A stretch of 15,757 nt of DNA from Hyphomicrobiales bacterium (GTDB lineage Bacteria > Pseudomonadota > Alphaproteobacteria > Rhizobiales > Devosiaceae): assembly GCA_026989045.1 (NCBI GenBank), contig JALSJY010000150.1, positions 1-15,757 on the forward strand, given 5' to 3'. The position numbers and the translations under genes were made by a program. A model generated the notes under the pieces. That model had not been told where the DNA came from and did not search any database. It saw nothing but the letters and a program-made list of their open reading frames with translations. Positions 1 to 7,646 of the stretch are shown here, piece by piece. How positions within the stretch are numbered: position 1 is the first letter of the stretch; the number at the start of each line of letters is the position of its first letter.

Positions 1-30
1 TTTCAACAGATGAATTTTAGGGCTCGTTTT

Positions 31-483
31 ATGAGAAAAATCTTGATATTTTTACTAGCTTGTTTTTCTTTGCTTGCGCCTGCATTTGCGCAACAAAATA
101 AAATCCCCCCAATGGAACTTTATAAAGCTATGGCACAGGCAAATAAGGCTTCTGGCTGGGTGCAGTTTCGTGAGTATAATGGCCAACAATGGGTTTATTT
201 TACGCCCCTTGTGATGTTGCGATGTCGGGTAAAAGAAATTCGCTATTCAATCAATTCAGCTGATTTAGATCAAAAATTCCCACTTGTTGCTTGCCACCCC
301 GCCTTGCCATTTTCTTTGCCCCCTGATGCAGGACCTGAGGCAATTGCAATTACCCTTTCTCCCAATCAAGCAGAAAAAATTGCAGTGCAGATTATCTATG
401 AAGATGATAGTGAAAGCGAAGTGATGGTGTTTGAGCCATGTCTTGGAGTGGGTGAGGCAACTTGTGCTTCTATTGTTCAATGA
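31..483 (+). CDS. Small exported protein of unknown function, coupled to ybgC
   Basis: I do not recognise this family. The protein begins with a clear Sec signal peptide: a basic MRKI start, a hydrophobic core, and an AFA-QQ cleavage site about 20 residues in. The mature part is about 130 residues, with no further membrane segment and cysteines in the contexts LRCRV, VACHP, EPCLG and ATCAS, so periplasmic disulfides are possible. I chose ATG 31 because AGGG (19-22) lies 8 bases upstream and the signal peptide then starts cleanly. The in-frame ATG at 10 would add seven residues and has no visible ribosome site, although the frame is open to the window edge. The stop codon overlaps the ybgC start (ATGA, 480-483), so the two are probably translationally coupled. 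Its place ahead of the Tol-Pal genes suggests an envelope role, but that is inference. I considered an IalB-type protein and did not find convincing motifs. Confidence 0.75.
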   Translation: MRKILIFLLACFSLLAPAFAQQNKIPPMELYKAMAQANKASGWVQFREYNGQQWVYFTPLVMLRCRVKEIRYSINSADLDQKFPLVACHPALPFSLPPDAGPEAIAITLSPNQAEKIAVQIIYEDDSESEVMVFEPCLGVGEATCASIVQ

Positions 484-875
484 GTGAAAAATTTACATTT
501 GAAATTCGCGTCTATTATGAGGACACTGATTTTTCAACCAATGTCTATCATGGCTCTTATGTAAAGTTTTTTGAGCGCGCCCGCACAGAATGGCTAAGAC
601 ATTTTGGTATTCATCATTTTGAATTGGCAGAGCAGGGCTTAGCTTTTGCAGTGCGAAAAATGGAAATTGATTTTCTAAAAAGCGCTCATATTGATGACTT
701 ATTACAGGTTAGCACAAAAATCACTTCACTTAGCGCAGTGAGAATTTCTCTTGAGCAAGAAATATATTGTGGGGCAGAAAAAATAGCATCGGCACAAGTC
801 ATGGTGGTGATGATAAATGCTAATGGCAAGGCAACAAGATTGCCAAAAGCCATAAAGAGCGTTTTATCTACTTAA
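480..875 (+). CDS. ybgC: YbgC-type hot-dog fold acyl-CoA thioesterase
   Basis: This is a 131-residue single-domain hot-dog thioesterase of the YbgC/4-hydroxybenzoyl-CoA thioesterase family, the usual first gene of tol-pal clusters. Family members hydrolyse acyl-CoA thioesters and are linked to phospholipid metabolism at the inner membrane. The signature near the N terminus is RVYYEDTD followed by VYH and FFERARTEWL. Asp17 of EDTD is the expected catalytic acid and His24 belongs to the same motif. I chose ATG 480, which overlaps the preceding stop as ATGA, over an in-frame ATG at 462 that would add six residues with no family match. No good Shine-Dalgarno precedes 480, which fits translational coupling. 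The loop between DTD and VYH reads FSTN, where a small residue or glycine is more usual. Function is confident at family level; the physiological substrate is not known from sequence. Confidence 0.93.
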   Translation: MSEKFTFEIRVYYEDTDFSTNVYHGSYVKFFERARTEWLRHFGIHHFELAEQGLAFAVRKMEIDFLKSAHIDDLLQVSTKITSLSAVRISLEQEIYCGAEKIASAQVMVVMINANGKATRLPKAIKSVLST

Positions 876-898
876 ATTCCGCTAACAAAAATCAAAAA

Positions 899-917
899 TT
901 AACCATTTATTGACCAT
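899..917 (+). promoter_or_regulatory. CtrA-like box upstream of tolQ
   Basis: TTAA (899-902), seven bases, then TTGAC (910-914) matches the alphaproteobacterial CtrA consensus TTAA-N7-TTAAC with one mismatch. It can also be read as two copies of TTRACCAT (899-906 and 910-917) with an 11-base period, about one helical turn. It lies 24 bases after the ybgC stop and about 134 bases before the tolQ start. CtrA binding is inferred from the motif only. Confidence 0.45.
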
Positions 918-943
918 AAGATTAGTGCGGAAGGGCTAGGGTT

Positions 944-988
944 ATGCGCAATCTTTTCATCTTCTTAAATTTGACAAGTTTTGCGCAT
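944..988 (+). promoter_or_regulatory. Inverted repeat around a TTGACA box, putative tolQ promoter region
   Basis: ATGCGCAA (944-951) and TTGCGCAT (981-988) form a perfect 8-base inverted repeat with a 29-base spacer. Inside it lies an exact consensus -35 hexamer, TTGACA (971-976). I see no good -10 hexamer at 16-18 bases from it; the nearest AT-rich element (around 987-992) is too close. The layout fits an operator or a promoter with a weak -10, but it could be a chance palindrome in the 175-base ybgC-tolQ gap. Confidence 0.3.
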
Positions 989-1050
989 TATAGAGCATGG
1001 TGAATAAAAGCCTATAATTTTGGGCAATTTTAAATAAAGGTTTTAGTTTT

Positions 1051-1760
<710 letters not shown>

Positions 1761-1761
<1 letters not shown>

Positions 1762-2213
1762 TGGGAATGGCAGGCTCAAATACAAATATTGGTAATAGAC
1801 GACGCAGGCGTGGCGGCAGGCAAAAAGCTGTTCTTTCAGAGATTAACGTAACGCCCTTGGTTGATGTGATGTTGGTTTTGCTAATCGTGTTTATGGTTGC
1901 AGCCCCTTTGATGACGGTTGGCGTGCCGCTTGATTTGCCACAAACTCAGGCAAATAATCTAGAAACTCAAAGCAAGCCAATCACAATTTCTATAACTGAC
2001 GATAGTTTGATTTATATAGCTGAGGAGAAGGTTGAGCTAAGTAATTTGGTGCAGAAAATATCTGAACTTGCAATAGATGGCACAGATGAGCGTATTTATT
2101 TACGCGGTGATGCAAGCGCTGATTATGGAAATATTATGAAGGTGATGGGCGTGCTTTCCAAAGCTGGATATTCAAAAATCGGCCTAATCACCGAGCAGGA
2201 ACAGGGGCAGTAG
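1761..2213 (+). CDS. tolR: TolR, ExbD-family partner of TolQ
   Basis: TolR is the single-pass inner-membrane partner of TolQ in the Tol-Pal motor. The 150-residue product has a very basic cytoplasmic start (five consecutive arginines at 13-17) and one membrane helix at about 31-54. Asp35 in TPLVDVMLVLL is the conserved proton-carrying aspartate of the ExbD/TolR family. A periplasmic domain of about 95 residues follows and ends in GYSKIGLITE, typical of the family fold. The start overlaps the tolQ stop by one base. A second ATG six bases downstream (Met3) is an equally possible start and would change little. tolA begins four bases after the stop. Assignment to TolR rather than ExbD rests on the flanking tolQ, tolA and tolB. 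Confidence 0.97.
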
Positions 2214-2217
2214 GCCC

Positions 2218-3201
2218 ATGCGCTCTAGCATAATCATATCACTTGTTGCTCATAGCTCTTTGATAGCGCTTGGCTTGGTCTCCCTTTCGGGAGTAAAGCC
2301 GCATGTGATAGATGAAATAGAGTCAATTTCGGTTGATTTGGTGCCAATTGATGCCTTTACAAATATTACAATTGGCTCAGAGCAAAGTGAGGTGATTGAA
2401 ACAGATGCACCATCATTAGTTGATACGCCAGAGCCAGCACAAATAGCTGAACGAACTGGCAACACACAAGAAGATCAGATTAGGCCAGAAGTTAGTGAAA
2501 CAATAACGCCAGCACCAACTATTCAAACAGCGCCTGAGCCTGAGCCAATTCCTGCGCCAGAGCCAGAACCTGCACCAACTCCAACACCAGCAGAGCCAGC
2601 ACCAGAGGAAATAGAGCCACCAAAACCTGTGCTTGCAACAGAGCCAGAATTAACCCCTGAGCCGAAAGAAATTTTACCTATTCCTGTTATTCGCACCGCT
2701 GCAATTGATAAAAAACGCCAAGAATACAAAAGGCAACAAGAAGAAAAAGCAAAAAAGAAGGCAGAAGAATTAGCAAAAAAGAAAGCGCAAGAGGCTAAAG
2801 AAGCCACAAGAATTTCTGATATAATCAATGCCGAAGAATCTCGAGGGGCAACCACGGGAGCAGGCGGACAACAAAGCGCGGGCAAGGCAACAGGCCAAGC
2901 GGCTCGTCTTACGCAATCAGAGCAGAACGCACTGGCTGCTAAAATGCGCCAATGCTGGAATCCTCCAATTTCGGCTTTGTCAGAAGATGGTTTAACGGTG
3001 CGATTACTGGTTAATTTAAATAGAGACGGATCGGTTTCTGGCACGCCCAAAATTATGTCGCAAATAACCTCTAGTGTTATGGGGGCAACAGCAAAAGCAG
3101 CTCAGCGAGCAGTGTTACGTTGTGCGCCTTATAAATTAGATGCACAAAAATATGATGATTGGCAAAAAATTGATGTTACCTTTGATCCAAGGGACTTATA
3201 A
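2218..3201 (+). CDS. tolA: TolA, envelope-spanning protein of the Tol-Pal system
   Basis: TolA is anchored in the inner membrane by TolQ-TolR and reaches through the periplasm to Pal and TolB. The 327 residues show the classic three-part design. The membrane helix lies at about 4-24. A long extended region follows: Pro/Glu-rich at about 97-152 with PEP and APTP repeats, then a Lys/Ala/Glu helix at 164-197. The globular C-terminal domain covers about 231-327 and carries the TonB/TolA-like pattern CWNPP (246-250), VRLLVNLNRDG and RCAPY. Cys246 and Cys302 could form the disulfide known in TolA C-terminal domains. The linker is shorter than in Escherichia coli TolA, as is common in alphaproteobacteria, and partly Pro-rich where E. 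coli is mostly alpha-helical. The stop codon lies inside a 16-base tandem repeat. Confidence 0.95.
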   Translation: MRSSIIISLVAHSSLIALGLVSLSGVKPHVIDEIESISVDLVPIDAFTNITIGSEQSEVIETDAPSLVDTPEPAQIAERTGNTQEDQIRPEVSETITPAPTIQTAPEPEPIPAPEPEPAPTPTPAEPAPEEIEPPKPVLATEPELTPEPKEILPIPVIRTAAIDKKRQEYKRQQEEKAKKKAEELAKKKAQEAKEATRISDIINAEESRGATTGAGGQQSAGKATGQAARLTQSEQNALAAKMRQCWNPPISALSEDGLTVRLLVNLNRDGSVSGTPKIMSQITSSVMGATAKAAQRAVLRCAPYKLDAQKYDDWQKIDVTFDPRDL

Positions 3202-3238
3202 TAAAAGAGACTTATAATAAAATGAGATTACAATAAAT
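3193..3238 (+). repeat. 16-base tandem repeat across the tolA stop codon
   Basis: GACTTATAATAAAA occurs at 3193-3206 and again at 3209-3222, a period of 16 bases. A decayed third copy (AGATTACAATAAAT) starts at 3225. The first copy contains the last tolA codons and its TAA stop (3199-3201), so the later copies look like a tandem duplication of the gene end into the tolA-tolB gap. Each full copy carries a TATAAT, but no convincing -35 lies at the right distance. Confidence 0.7.
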
Positions 3239-3272
3239 GTGATGTCATATAGTATGAAGATGGAGAGATGAA

Positions 3273-4583
3273 ATGAAATTACTGAACCGACGTGCGGTAT
3301 TAAAACTAGGTACAAGTTGCGCAGCTTTCATTGCGGCAACTAGCCCAGTTTTGGCGCTGGTTAAGATTACGGTTACGGGCGGTAATTTTACTCCGCTGCC
3401 AATTGCAATACCAGATTTTGCTTCTGCAAATTCTGCCTTTGGGCGTGAGATGAGTGATATTGTGCGATCTGATTTAAAAAGCTCAGGTCTTTTTTCTTTG
3501 ATTGATCCAGCTTCACTTCCTTTACTGGTAGGTAATATTTCAGCTAATCCAGACTTCGCCTCTTGGCGCACAACTGGGGCAGATGCCGTAGTGATGGGAC
3601 AAGTAGAAAATGCAGGGCAAGTGCAGGGATCAGTAAGGGTTTGGGATACGCAAGCCGCTGAGCAAGTGGTCGGAAAATCTTATAGCGCTAGTGGAAATGC
3701 CTCTCGTCGAATTGCGCATCAAATGTCAGATGCAATCTATTCTTCGCTTACGGGTGAGGGTGGATATTTTGATACAAAAGTTGTCTATGTTGCAGAAAGT
3801 GGGCCAAAGGCTAATCGTACAAAGCGTTTGGCTATTATGGATTTAGATGGGGCAAATACTCAATATCTTACATCAGGCAAAACCCTTACCCTCACGCCAA
3901 GATTTTCATCAAATGGGAAATTGCTTACCTATTTGAACTTTGATAATGGTCAACCAAGAGTGTTTTTGCTTGATCTAGCATCTGGCAGGCAACAAAATAT
4001 TGGCAATTTTGGGCAAATGACTTTTTCTCCGCGCTTTTCACCCGATGGCCGCTCGCTGGTTTTTTCAGTTGAGCAGGGCGGGGCGACAAATCTTTATTCA
4101 TTGGCCATTGGTTCAAATAAACCAATACAACTCACCTCAGGCTCAGCAATTGATACTGGTGGTTGCTATTCTCCAGATGGACAAAAAATCATTTTTGAAT
4201 CAGATAGAGGAGGCTCGCAACAAATTTATATTATGGGAGCAGGTGGCGGCGGAGCGCAAAGAGTTTCTTATGGCAAGGGTTCATATTCAACCCCAGTTTT
4301 CTCACCAAAGGGCGATTTAATAGCATTTACCAAACAATCAAATGGGCAGTTTCATGTAGGCACAATGAAACCAGATGGCTCGGGTGAGAGGGTTTTGGTT
4401 TCTTCTTTCCATGCGGAAGGGCCAAGCTGGTCTCCAAATGGCAAAGTAATTATGTTTTTTCGTGACCCAGGTGGAAATTCTGGCCCCCAATTATACTCTG
4501 TTGATATTTGGGGTCGAAATGAGCAAAAAATCCCAACGCAAGGCTTTGCATCTGATCCCGCTTGGTCGCCGCTTTTAAGTTAG
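3273..4583 (+). CDS. tolB: TolB, periplasmic beta-propeller of the Tol-Pal system
   Basis: TolB is the periplasmic protein that binds Pal and releases it under control of TolA. The 436 residues are the normal length. An N-terminal mixed alpha/beta domain (about 30-160) includes PLPIAIPDF and VWDTQAAEQVVGKSY. A six-bladed propeller (about 170-436) follows, with WD40-like PD40 motifs such as SPRFSPDGRSLVFS, YSPDGQKIIFESDRGG, VFSPKGDLIAFTKQ, WSPNGKVIMFF and the closing DPAWSPLL. The signal peptide is unusual: MKLLNRRAVLKLG has a twin-arginine pair (6-7) in an RRxVLK context, then a moderate hydrophobic stretch and a likely VLA cleavage after residue 28. This suggests Tat rather than Sec export, although Sec use is not excluded. 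GGAGAG lies just upstream of the ATG. Confidence 0.96.
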   Translation: MKLLNRRAVLKLGTSCAAFIAATSPVLALVKITVTGGNFTPLPIAIPDFASANSAFGREMSDIVRSDLKSSGLFSLIDPASLPLLVGNISANPDFASWRTTGADAVVMGQVENAGQVQGSVRVWDTQAAEQVVGKSYSASGNASRRIAHQMSDAIYSSLTGEGGYFDTKVVYVAESGPKANRTKRLAIMDLDGANTQYLTSGKTLTLTPRFSSNGKLLTYLNFDNGQPRVFLLDLASGRQQNIGNFGQMTFSPRFSPDGRSLVFSVEQGGATNLYSLAIGSNKPIQLTSGSAIDTGGCYSPDGQKIIFESDRGGSQQIYIMGAGGGGAQRVSYGKGSYSTPVFSPKGDLIAFTKQSNGQFHVGTMKPDGSGERVLVSSFHAEGPSWSPNGKVIMFFRDPGGNSGPQLYSVDIWGRNEQKIPTQGFASDPAWSPLLS

Positions 4584-4644
4584 CAGATTTTGCTTAGACT
4601 TTATTTGCCTCAATTATGTCCGATTGATATATAATTAACTATCC

Positions 4645-4674
4645 TTGCACACTTGGCCTTAAGGTAAATAATAT
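4645..4674 (+). promoter_or_regulatory. Possible pal promoter
   Basis: TTGCAC (4645-4650), an 18-base spacer and TAATAT (4669-4674) resemble a sigma-70-type promoter in the 132-base gap between tolB and pal. It would allow pal to be made in excess of TolB, which is the known stoichiometry in other bacteria. This is a motif match only. Confidence 0.3.
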
Positions 4675-4715
4675 ATCTAAAGGGACAAGTTATTTTTAAT
4701 GGAGTTAACGGTTCA

Positions 4716-5195
4716 ATGAATCCTAAAACAATTATGTCAATATTTTTTCGTGCTTTAGCAATGCTAGGCCTAGTTATTTTTGTGTCAGCCTGTGCGCGAA
4801 CACCAGCAACAGATCTAAATGCAAGCGGCACTGCTGCCGCTGGCTCACAACAAGAGTTTTTGGTTACAGTGGGCGATAGAGTGTTTTTTGAAACTGGCTC
4901 TTCGGTAATCAGCGCAACCGGTCAACAAACGCTTGATAAACAAGCAGCTTGGTTAAACCGTTATTCAAACTATCGTATTTTAATTGAGGGTCATGCAGAT
5001 GAGCGCGGCACACGTGAATATAATATTGCACTTGGTGCGCGTCGTGCGGCCGCCGTTGTAAATTACCTAATATCTCGTGGTGTTTCGGCAAATCGAATTA
5101 CCTCAAAATCATTTGGTAAAGAGCGCCCAGTTGCTGTTTGTAATGATATTTCATGTTGGTCACAAAATAGACGCGCTGTGACAGTTGTGAACTAA
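4716..5195 (+). CDS. pal: Pal, peptidoglycan-associated outer-membrane lipoprotein
   Basis: Pal anchors the outer membrane to peptidoglycan and is the end point of the Tol system. The 159-residue precursor has a lipoprotein signal peptide with lipobox VSAC, which puts the lipidated cysteine at residue 26. A short Ala/Ser/Thr linker follows. The OmpA-like domain (about 47-157) carries the peptidoglycan-binding motif GHADERGTREYN (92-103) and LGARRAAAVVNYL. The C-terminal Cys142 and Cys147 with SQNRRAV fit alphaproteobacterial Pal. GGAG (4701-4704) lies 11 bases before the ATG, slightly far. A second in-frame ATG at 4734 has no better ribosome site and would shorten the signal peptide, so I kept the first. 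An intrinsic terminator follows the gene. Confidence 0.96.
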   Translation: MNPKTIMSIFFRALAMLGLVIFVSACARTPATDLNASGTAAAGSQQEFLVTVGDRVFFETGSSVISATGQQTLDKQAAWLNRYSNYRILIEGHADERGTREYNIALGARRAAAVVNYLISRGVSANRITSKSFGKERPVAVCNDISCWSQNRRAVTVVN

Positions 5196-5247
5196 TAATA
5201 AATTATTTTAGCATCGCTAAAATTATAAAATTTCTAAGAAACATAGG

Positions 5248-5286
5248 AGCGCTAGAAATCACAATTGTGTTTCTAGCGCTTTTTTT
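5248..5286 (+). terminator. Intrinsic terminator after pal
   Basis: AGCGCTAGAAA (5248-5258) and TTTCTAGCGCT (5270-5280) pair perfectly over 11 bases. The loop itself contains the palindrome CACAATTGTG (5260-5269), so the stem can extend further past one bulged T. A run of seven T (5280-5286) follows immediately. This is the strongest terminator in the window and marks the end of the tol-pal transcript. A smaller AT-rich hairpin (5205-5223) lies just before it. Confidence 0.9.
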
Positions 5287-5313
5287 GACCAAAATTCTAT
5301 TTTAGCCTATGTA
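5285..5313 (+). promoter_or_regulatory. Possible cpoB promoter overlapping the pal terminator
   Basis: TTGACC (5285-5290) begins in the T-run of the pal terminator. Seventeen bases later comes TATGTA (5308-5313), a weak -10. A promoter is expected here because the upstream terminator should cut read-through into cpoB. The -10 match is poor, so this is tentative. Confidence 0.3.
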
Positions 5314-5344
5314 AGAGAATATATTTTAAAAAAAGGAGGTCAAA

Positions 5345-6325
5345 ATGGATTCAAATTTTTTCAGAAAAAGAATTAAAATCTATGGCGCTTTAGCCTTAGT
5401 AATAGTTGTATATTTTTTAATGCAATCATTATCTGATAAAGCCGATGCCGCAAATATTGATATTGCTAGTGAAAGAATTAACGCACTTGATTCACAAATA
5501 GTGCAGTTAAATAAATCTTTGAGTGTTTTTTCTGGCTCTGAAGTTATTACAAAACCTCCGCTAAAACCAATTTTAATGGCGCAATCATCAAGAAATATTG
5601 CTGAGTTAAATGTGCGCCTAGCTGCATTAGAGGAGCAGGTTCGCACTTTAAGGGGGCAGGTTGACGGCTTGCAATTTCAACTAACACAAATGCAGACCTT
5701 TTTAGAACGCCAGCAAGAAGACTATGAGTTCCGTTTTGAGCAGCTTGAAGGTGGTGGTCTGGGAAAGACTAAAGCGGTTTCTCAGCCTGATAATAATATT
5801 TCTATCAGTGAGAAATCGCAAACCCAAACAGCCGTAAGTGGTGAAATTTTTGCTCAAGGGTTGGAGTTAGCTGTGCCAGGTCAGCCATTAGGTACTCAGT
5901 CACATGATATAAGTTTTAACTCCACGCAATTAGTAACAAAAGATGATGCTGATGCGCAATATAGAGCAGGGTATGAGGCATTTATACGTGGTGATAACGA
6001 GTTTTCTGAGGGACAGTTCAGGCAGTTTATCGCTCTTTTCCCAACCCACCCACAAGCCCCAGATGCAACAAATTGGCTTGGAGAAATATTGCTCTTACGC
6101 GGTGAACATACTGAAGCGGCGCAGATATTATTAGATGGGTTTCAATCATATTCAGCATCCTCACGTGCTCCTGATCTATTATTAAAACTTGGCATAGCCT
6201 TATCTGGCTCTGGTGAGAAAGAAACAGCATGTCGCACCTATAAGGAAGTGACGAACCGCTATCCAAATATTTCAAATGCTCTTAAGCTTAAATTGGAAGA
6301 AGAAATGCAAAAAAGTAAATGCTAG
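5345..6325 (+). CDS. cpoB: CpoB (YbgF), periplasmic coiled-coil/TPR division protein
   Basis: CpoB couples outer-membrane constriction by Tol-Pal to septal peptidoglycan synthesis. The 326-residue product has a basic N terminus and a hydrophobic segment at about 13-29, acting as signal peptide (possible cleavage ADA-AN near 35) or membrane anchor. Coiled-coil stretches at about 42-60 and 84-136 include AALEEQVRTLRGQVDGLQ. A Ser/Gln-rich linker leads to a C-terminal tetratricopeptide domain (about 203-326), starting DADAQYRAGYEAF and with the YbgF-type phrase FPTHPQAPDATNWLGE. The ribosome binding site AAGGAGGT (5333-5340) is a full consensus, by far the strongest in the window, 4 bases from the ATG. 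The gene overlaps tilS by 7 bases. It sits downstream of a terminator, so it probably has its own promoter. Confidence 0.93.
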   Translation: MDSNFFRKRIKIYGALALVIVVYFLMQSLSDKADAANIDIASERINALDSQIVQLNKSLSVFSGSEVITKPPLKPILMAQSSRNIAELNVRLAALEEQVRTLRGQVDGLQFQLTQMQTFLERQQEDYEFRFEQLEGGGLGKTKAVSQPDNNISISEKSQTQTAVSGEIFAQGLELAVPGQPLGTQSHDISFNSTQLVTKDDADAQYRAGYEAFIRGDNEFSEGQFRQFIALFPTHPQAPDATNWLGEILLLRGEHTEAAQILLDGFQSYSASSRAPDLLLKLGIALSGSGEKETACRTYKEVTNRYPNISNALKLKLEEEMQKSKC

Positions 6326-7581
6326 AGCATCTTAACAAAAATATTTCTAAGTCTTTTGAATATCTAAAAAATTTCAATCATATTGCCATTGGCGTTTCTG
6401 GTGGGGCGGATAGCCTTGCCCTAATGCTATTGGTTGCTGATTGGTCAGAAAAGCAAAATATTTCTCCTGAAATTACTATTTATTGCGTCAATCATGGGTT
6501 GCGAAAAGGCGCCTCTGCTGAGTGTGAGTTGGTTGTAAGAGAAGCTAAAAAACTAGGTTTAGAGGCTTATGTTTTACATTGGCAAGGTGAGAAGTCAAAG
6601 TCAGCTTTGCAAGAAAATGCCAGAAATGCACGCTATAGATTGATTGGCCAAGCTATGAAACAAAACGGCGCGCAAATTCTTTTAACCGCGCATCATTCTT
6701 TTGATCAAATGGAAACGATATTAATGCGTATGGCTAATGGCTCAGGCATGAGCGGCATGGTAGGAATGGCGAAACTTAGCCAAATTCAAGGGGTAGAAAT
6801 CTATCGCCCCTTATTGCAGATTTCTCCAGACGACTTAGCTAAAATTGTTAAACAGGCAAGTATTACACCCGTGTTTGATCCATCAAATATTGATGAGAAT
6901 TATGAACGCGTGCGTTGGCGGAAAATTCTTCCTATTCTTTTTAATTTGGGGCTTGATGCAAGTCGGTTTGAAAAACTCTCTGTTCGCTTAAATAGGGCAG
7001 ATGAAGCACTTAATGAGATTACAAATATTTTATTTGATGAAAAAGTCACAATTGATAGTTTTGCAGTGGCGAAAATTTCTAAGAAAGATTTTTTATTGCA
7101 ATCCAAAGAGCTACAAATTCGTCTGTTACAAAAAATATTGCGCAAAATTGGCTCGCATAAAAAACCTTATGCCCTCAGTCAAATTGAAGTTTTATTAAAT
7201 AAAATTTCAATTGGTGAGGTTCTAAAAAAACAAACTTTACATGGCTGCGTCATTGAAGAAAAAAATAAAATTTTGATTTTTGCTCGTGAAGTTTCAAAAA
7301 TATCCAAAAACACTCAAATGCTTGATGCTGGGCAAGAGATGATTTGGGATAATAGATTTATAATTAAAAATAAATCTAAAAGCCAAGTTTTTGAAATTTC
7401 TTCTGCGATTGATTTAACAAAAAAAGATTTTTTAAAGTTATTAGCAAAACTAATAGATAGTGATGACTTGACTAAAGCAAGTCAAATGCAAGCGGCACCA
7501 ATTGCTAAAAATGAAAATGGAGAAATTTTAATGCTTGGGGGTTTTGTTTTTAGCGATAAAATTGACTCAAAAATACTATAA
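6319..7581 (+). CDS. tilS: TilS, tRNA-Ile lysidine synthetase
   Basis: TilS attaches lysine to C34 of the AUA-reading tRNA-Ile, using ATP, and is normally essential. The 420 residues are near the usual length. The PP-loop ATP motif SGGADS lies at 27-32. It is followed by CVNHGLRKGAS, the ENARNARYR motif (99-107), AHHSFDQMET (124-133) and DPSNIDENYERVRWRK (from 187), all expected for TilS. The second half is much less conserved, rich in Lys and Ile and encoded by notably AT-rich DNA, which is normal for the tRNA-binding C-terminal part. In the HH motif, Phe replaces the acidic residue often found before DQ. The start overlaps the end of cpoB by 7 bases, implying coupled translation. No terminator is visible between its stop and ftsH. 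Confidence 0.95.
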   Translation: MLEHLNKNISKSFEYLKNFNHIAIGVSGGADSLALMLLVADWSEKQNISPEITIYCVNHGLRKGASAECELVVREAKKLGLEAYVLHWQGEKSKSALQENARNARYRLIGQAMKQNGAQILLTAHHSFDQMETILMRMANGSGMSGMVGMAKLSQIQGVEIYRPLLQISPDDLAKIVKQASITPVFDPSNIDENYERVRWRKILPILFNLGLDASRFEKLSVRLNRADEALNEITNILFDEKVTIDSFAVAKISKKDFLLQSKELQIRLLQKILRKIGSHKKPYALSQIEVLLNKISIGEVLKKQTLHGCVIEEKNKILIFAREVSKISKNTQMLDAGQEMIWDNRFIIKNKSKSQVFEISSAIDLTKKDFLKLLAKLIDSDDLTKASQMQAAPIAKNENGEILMLGGFVFSDKIDSKIL

Positions 7582-7646
7582 AAACTAATTTCGCTATAAA
7601 AAAATTTACGATAGTTATAAATCTATCCAAATAAGACAAAACTGCT

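Noticed and set aside
1..20. Tail of an upstream gene such as ruvB
   Set aside because: Stops occur at 11-13 and 18-20 in the other two plus-strand frames, but six or fewer codons are visible and nothing can be identified.
462..479. Upstream ATG for ybgC
   Set aside because: It would add six residues not seen in the family, while ATG 480 forms a typical ATGA overlap.
2523..3050. Long minus-strand open frame opposite tolA
   Set aside because: Its Gly/Ser/Ala-rich sequence is the reverse reading of the Pro/Glu and Lys/Ala repeats of tolA; no ribosome site or family pattern.
4045..4320. Plus-strand 91-codon frame inside tolB
   Set aside because: An out-of-frame shadow of the propeller repeats without a ribosome site.
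5205..5223. First hairpin after pal as a separate terminator
   Set aside because: The AT-rich stem of eight pairs has no T-run; the real terminator is 25 bases further on.
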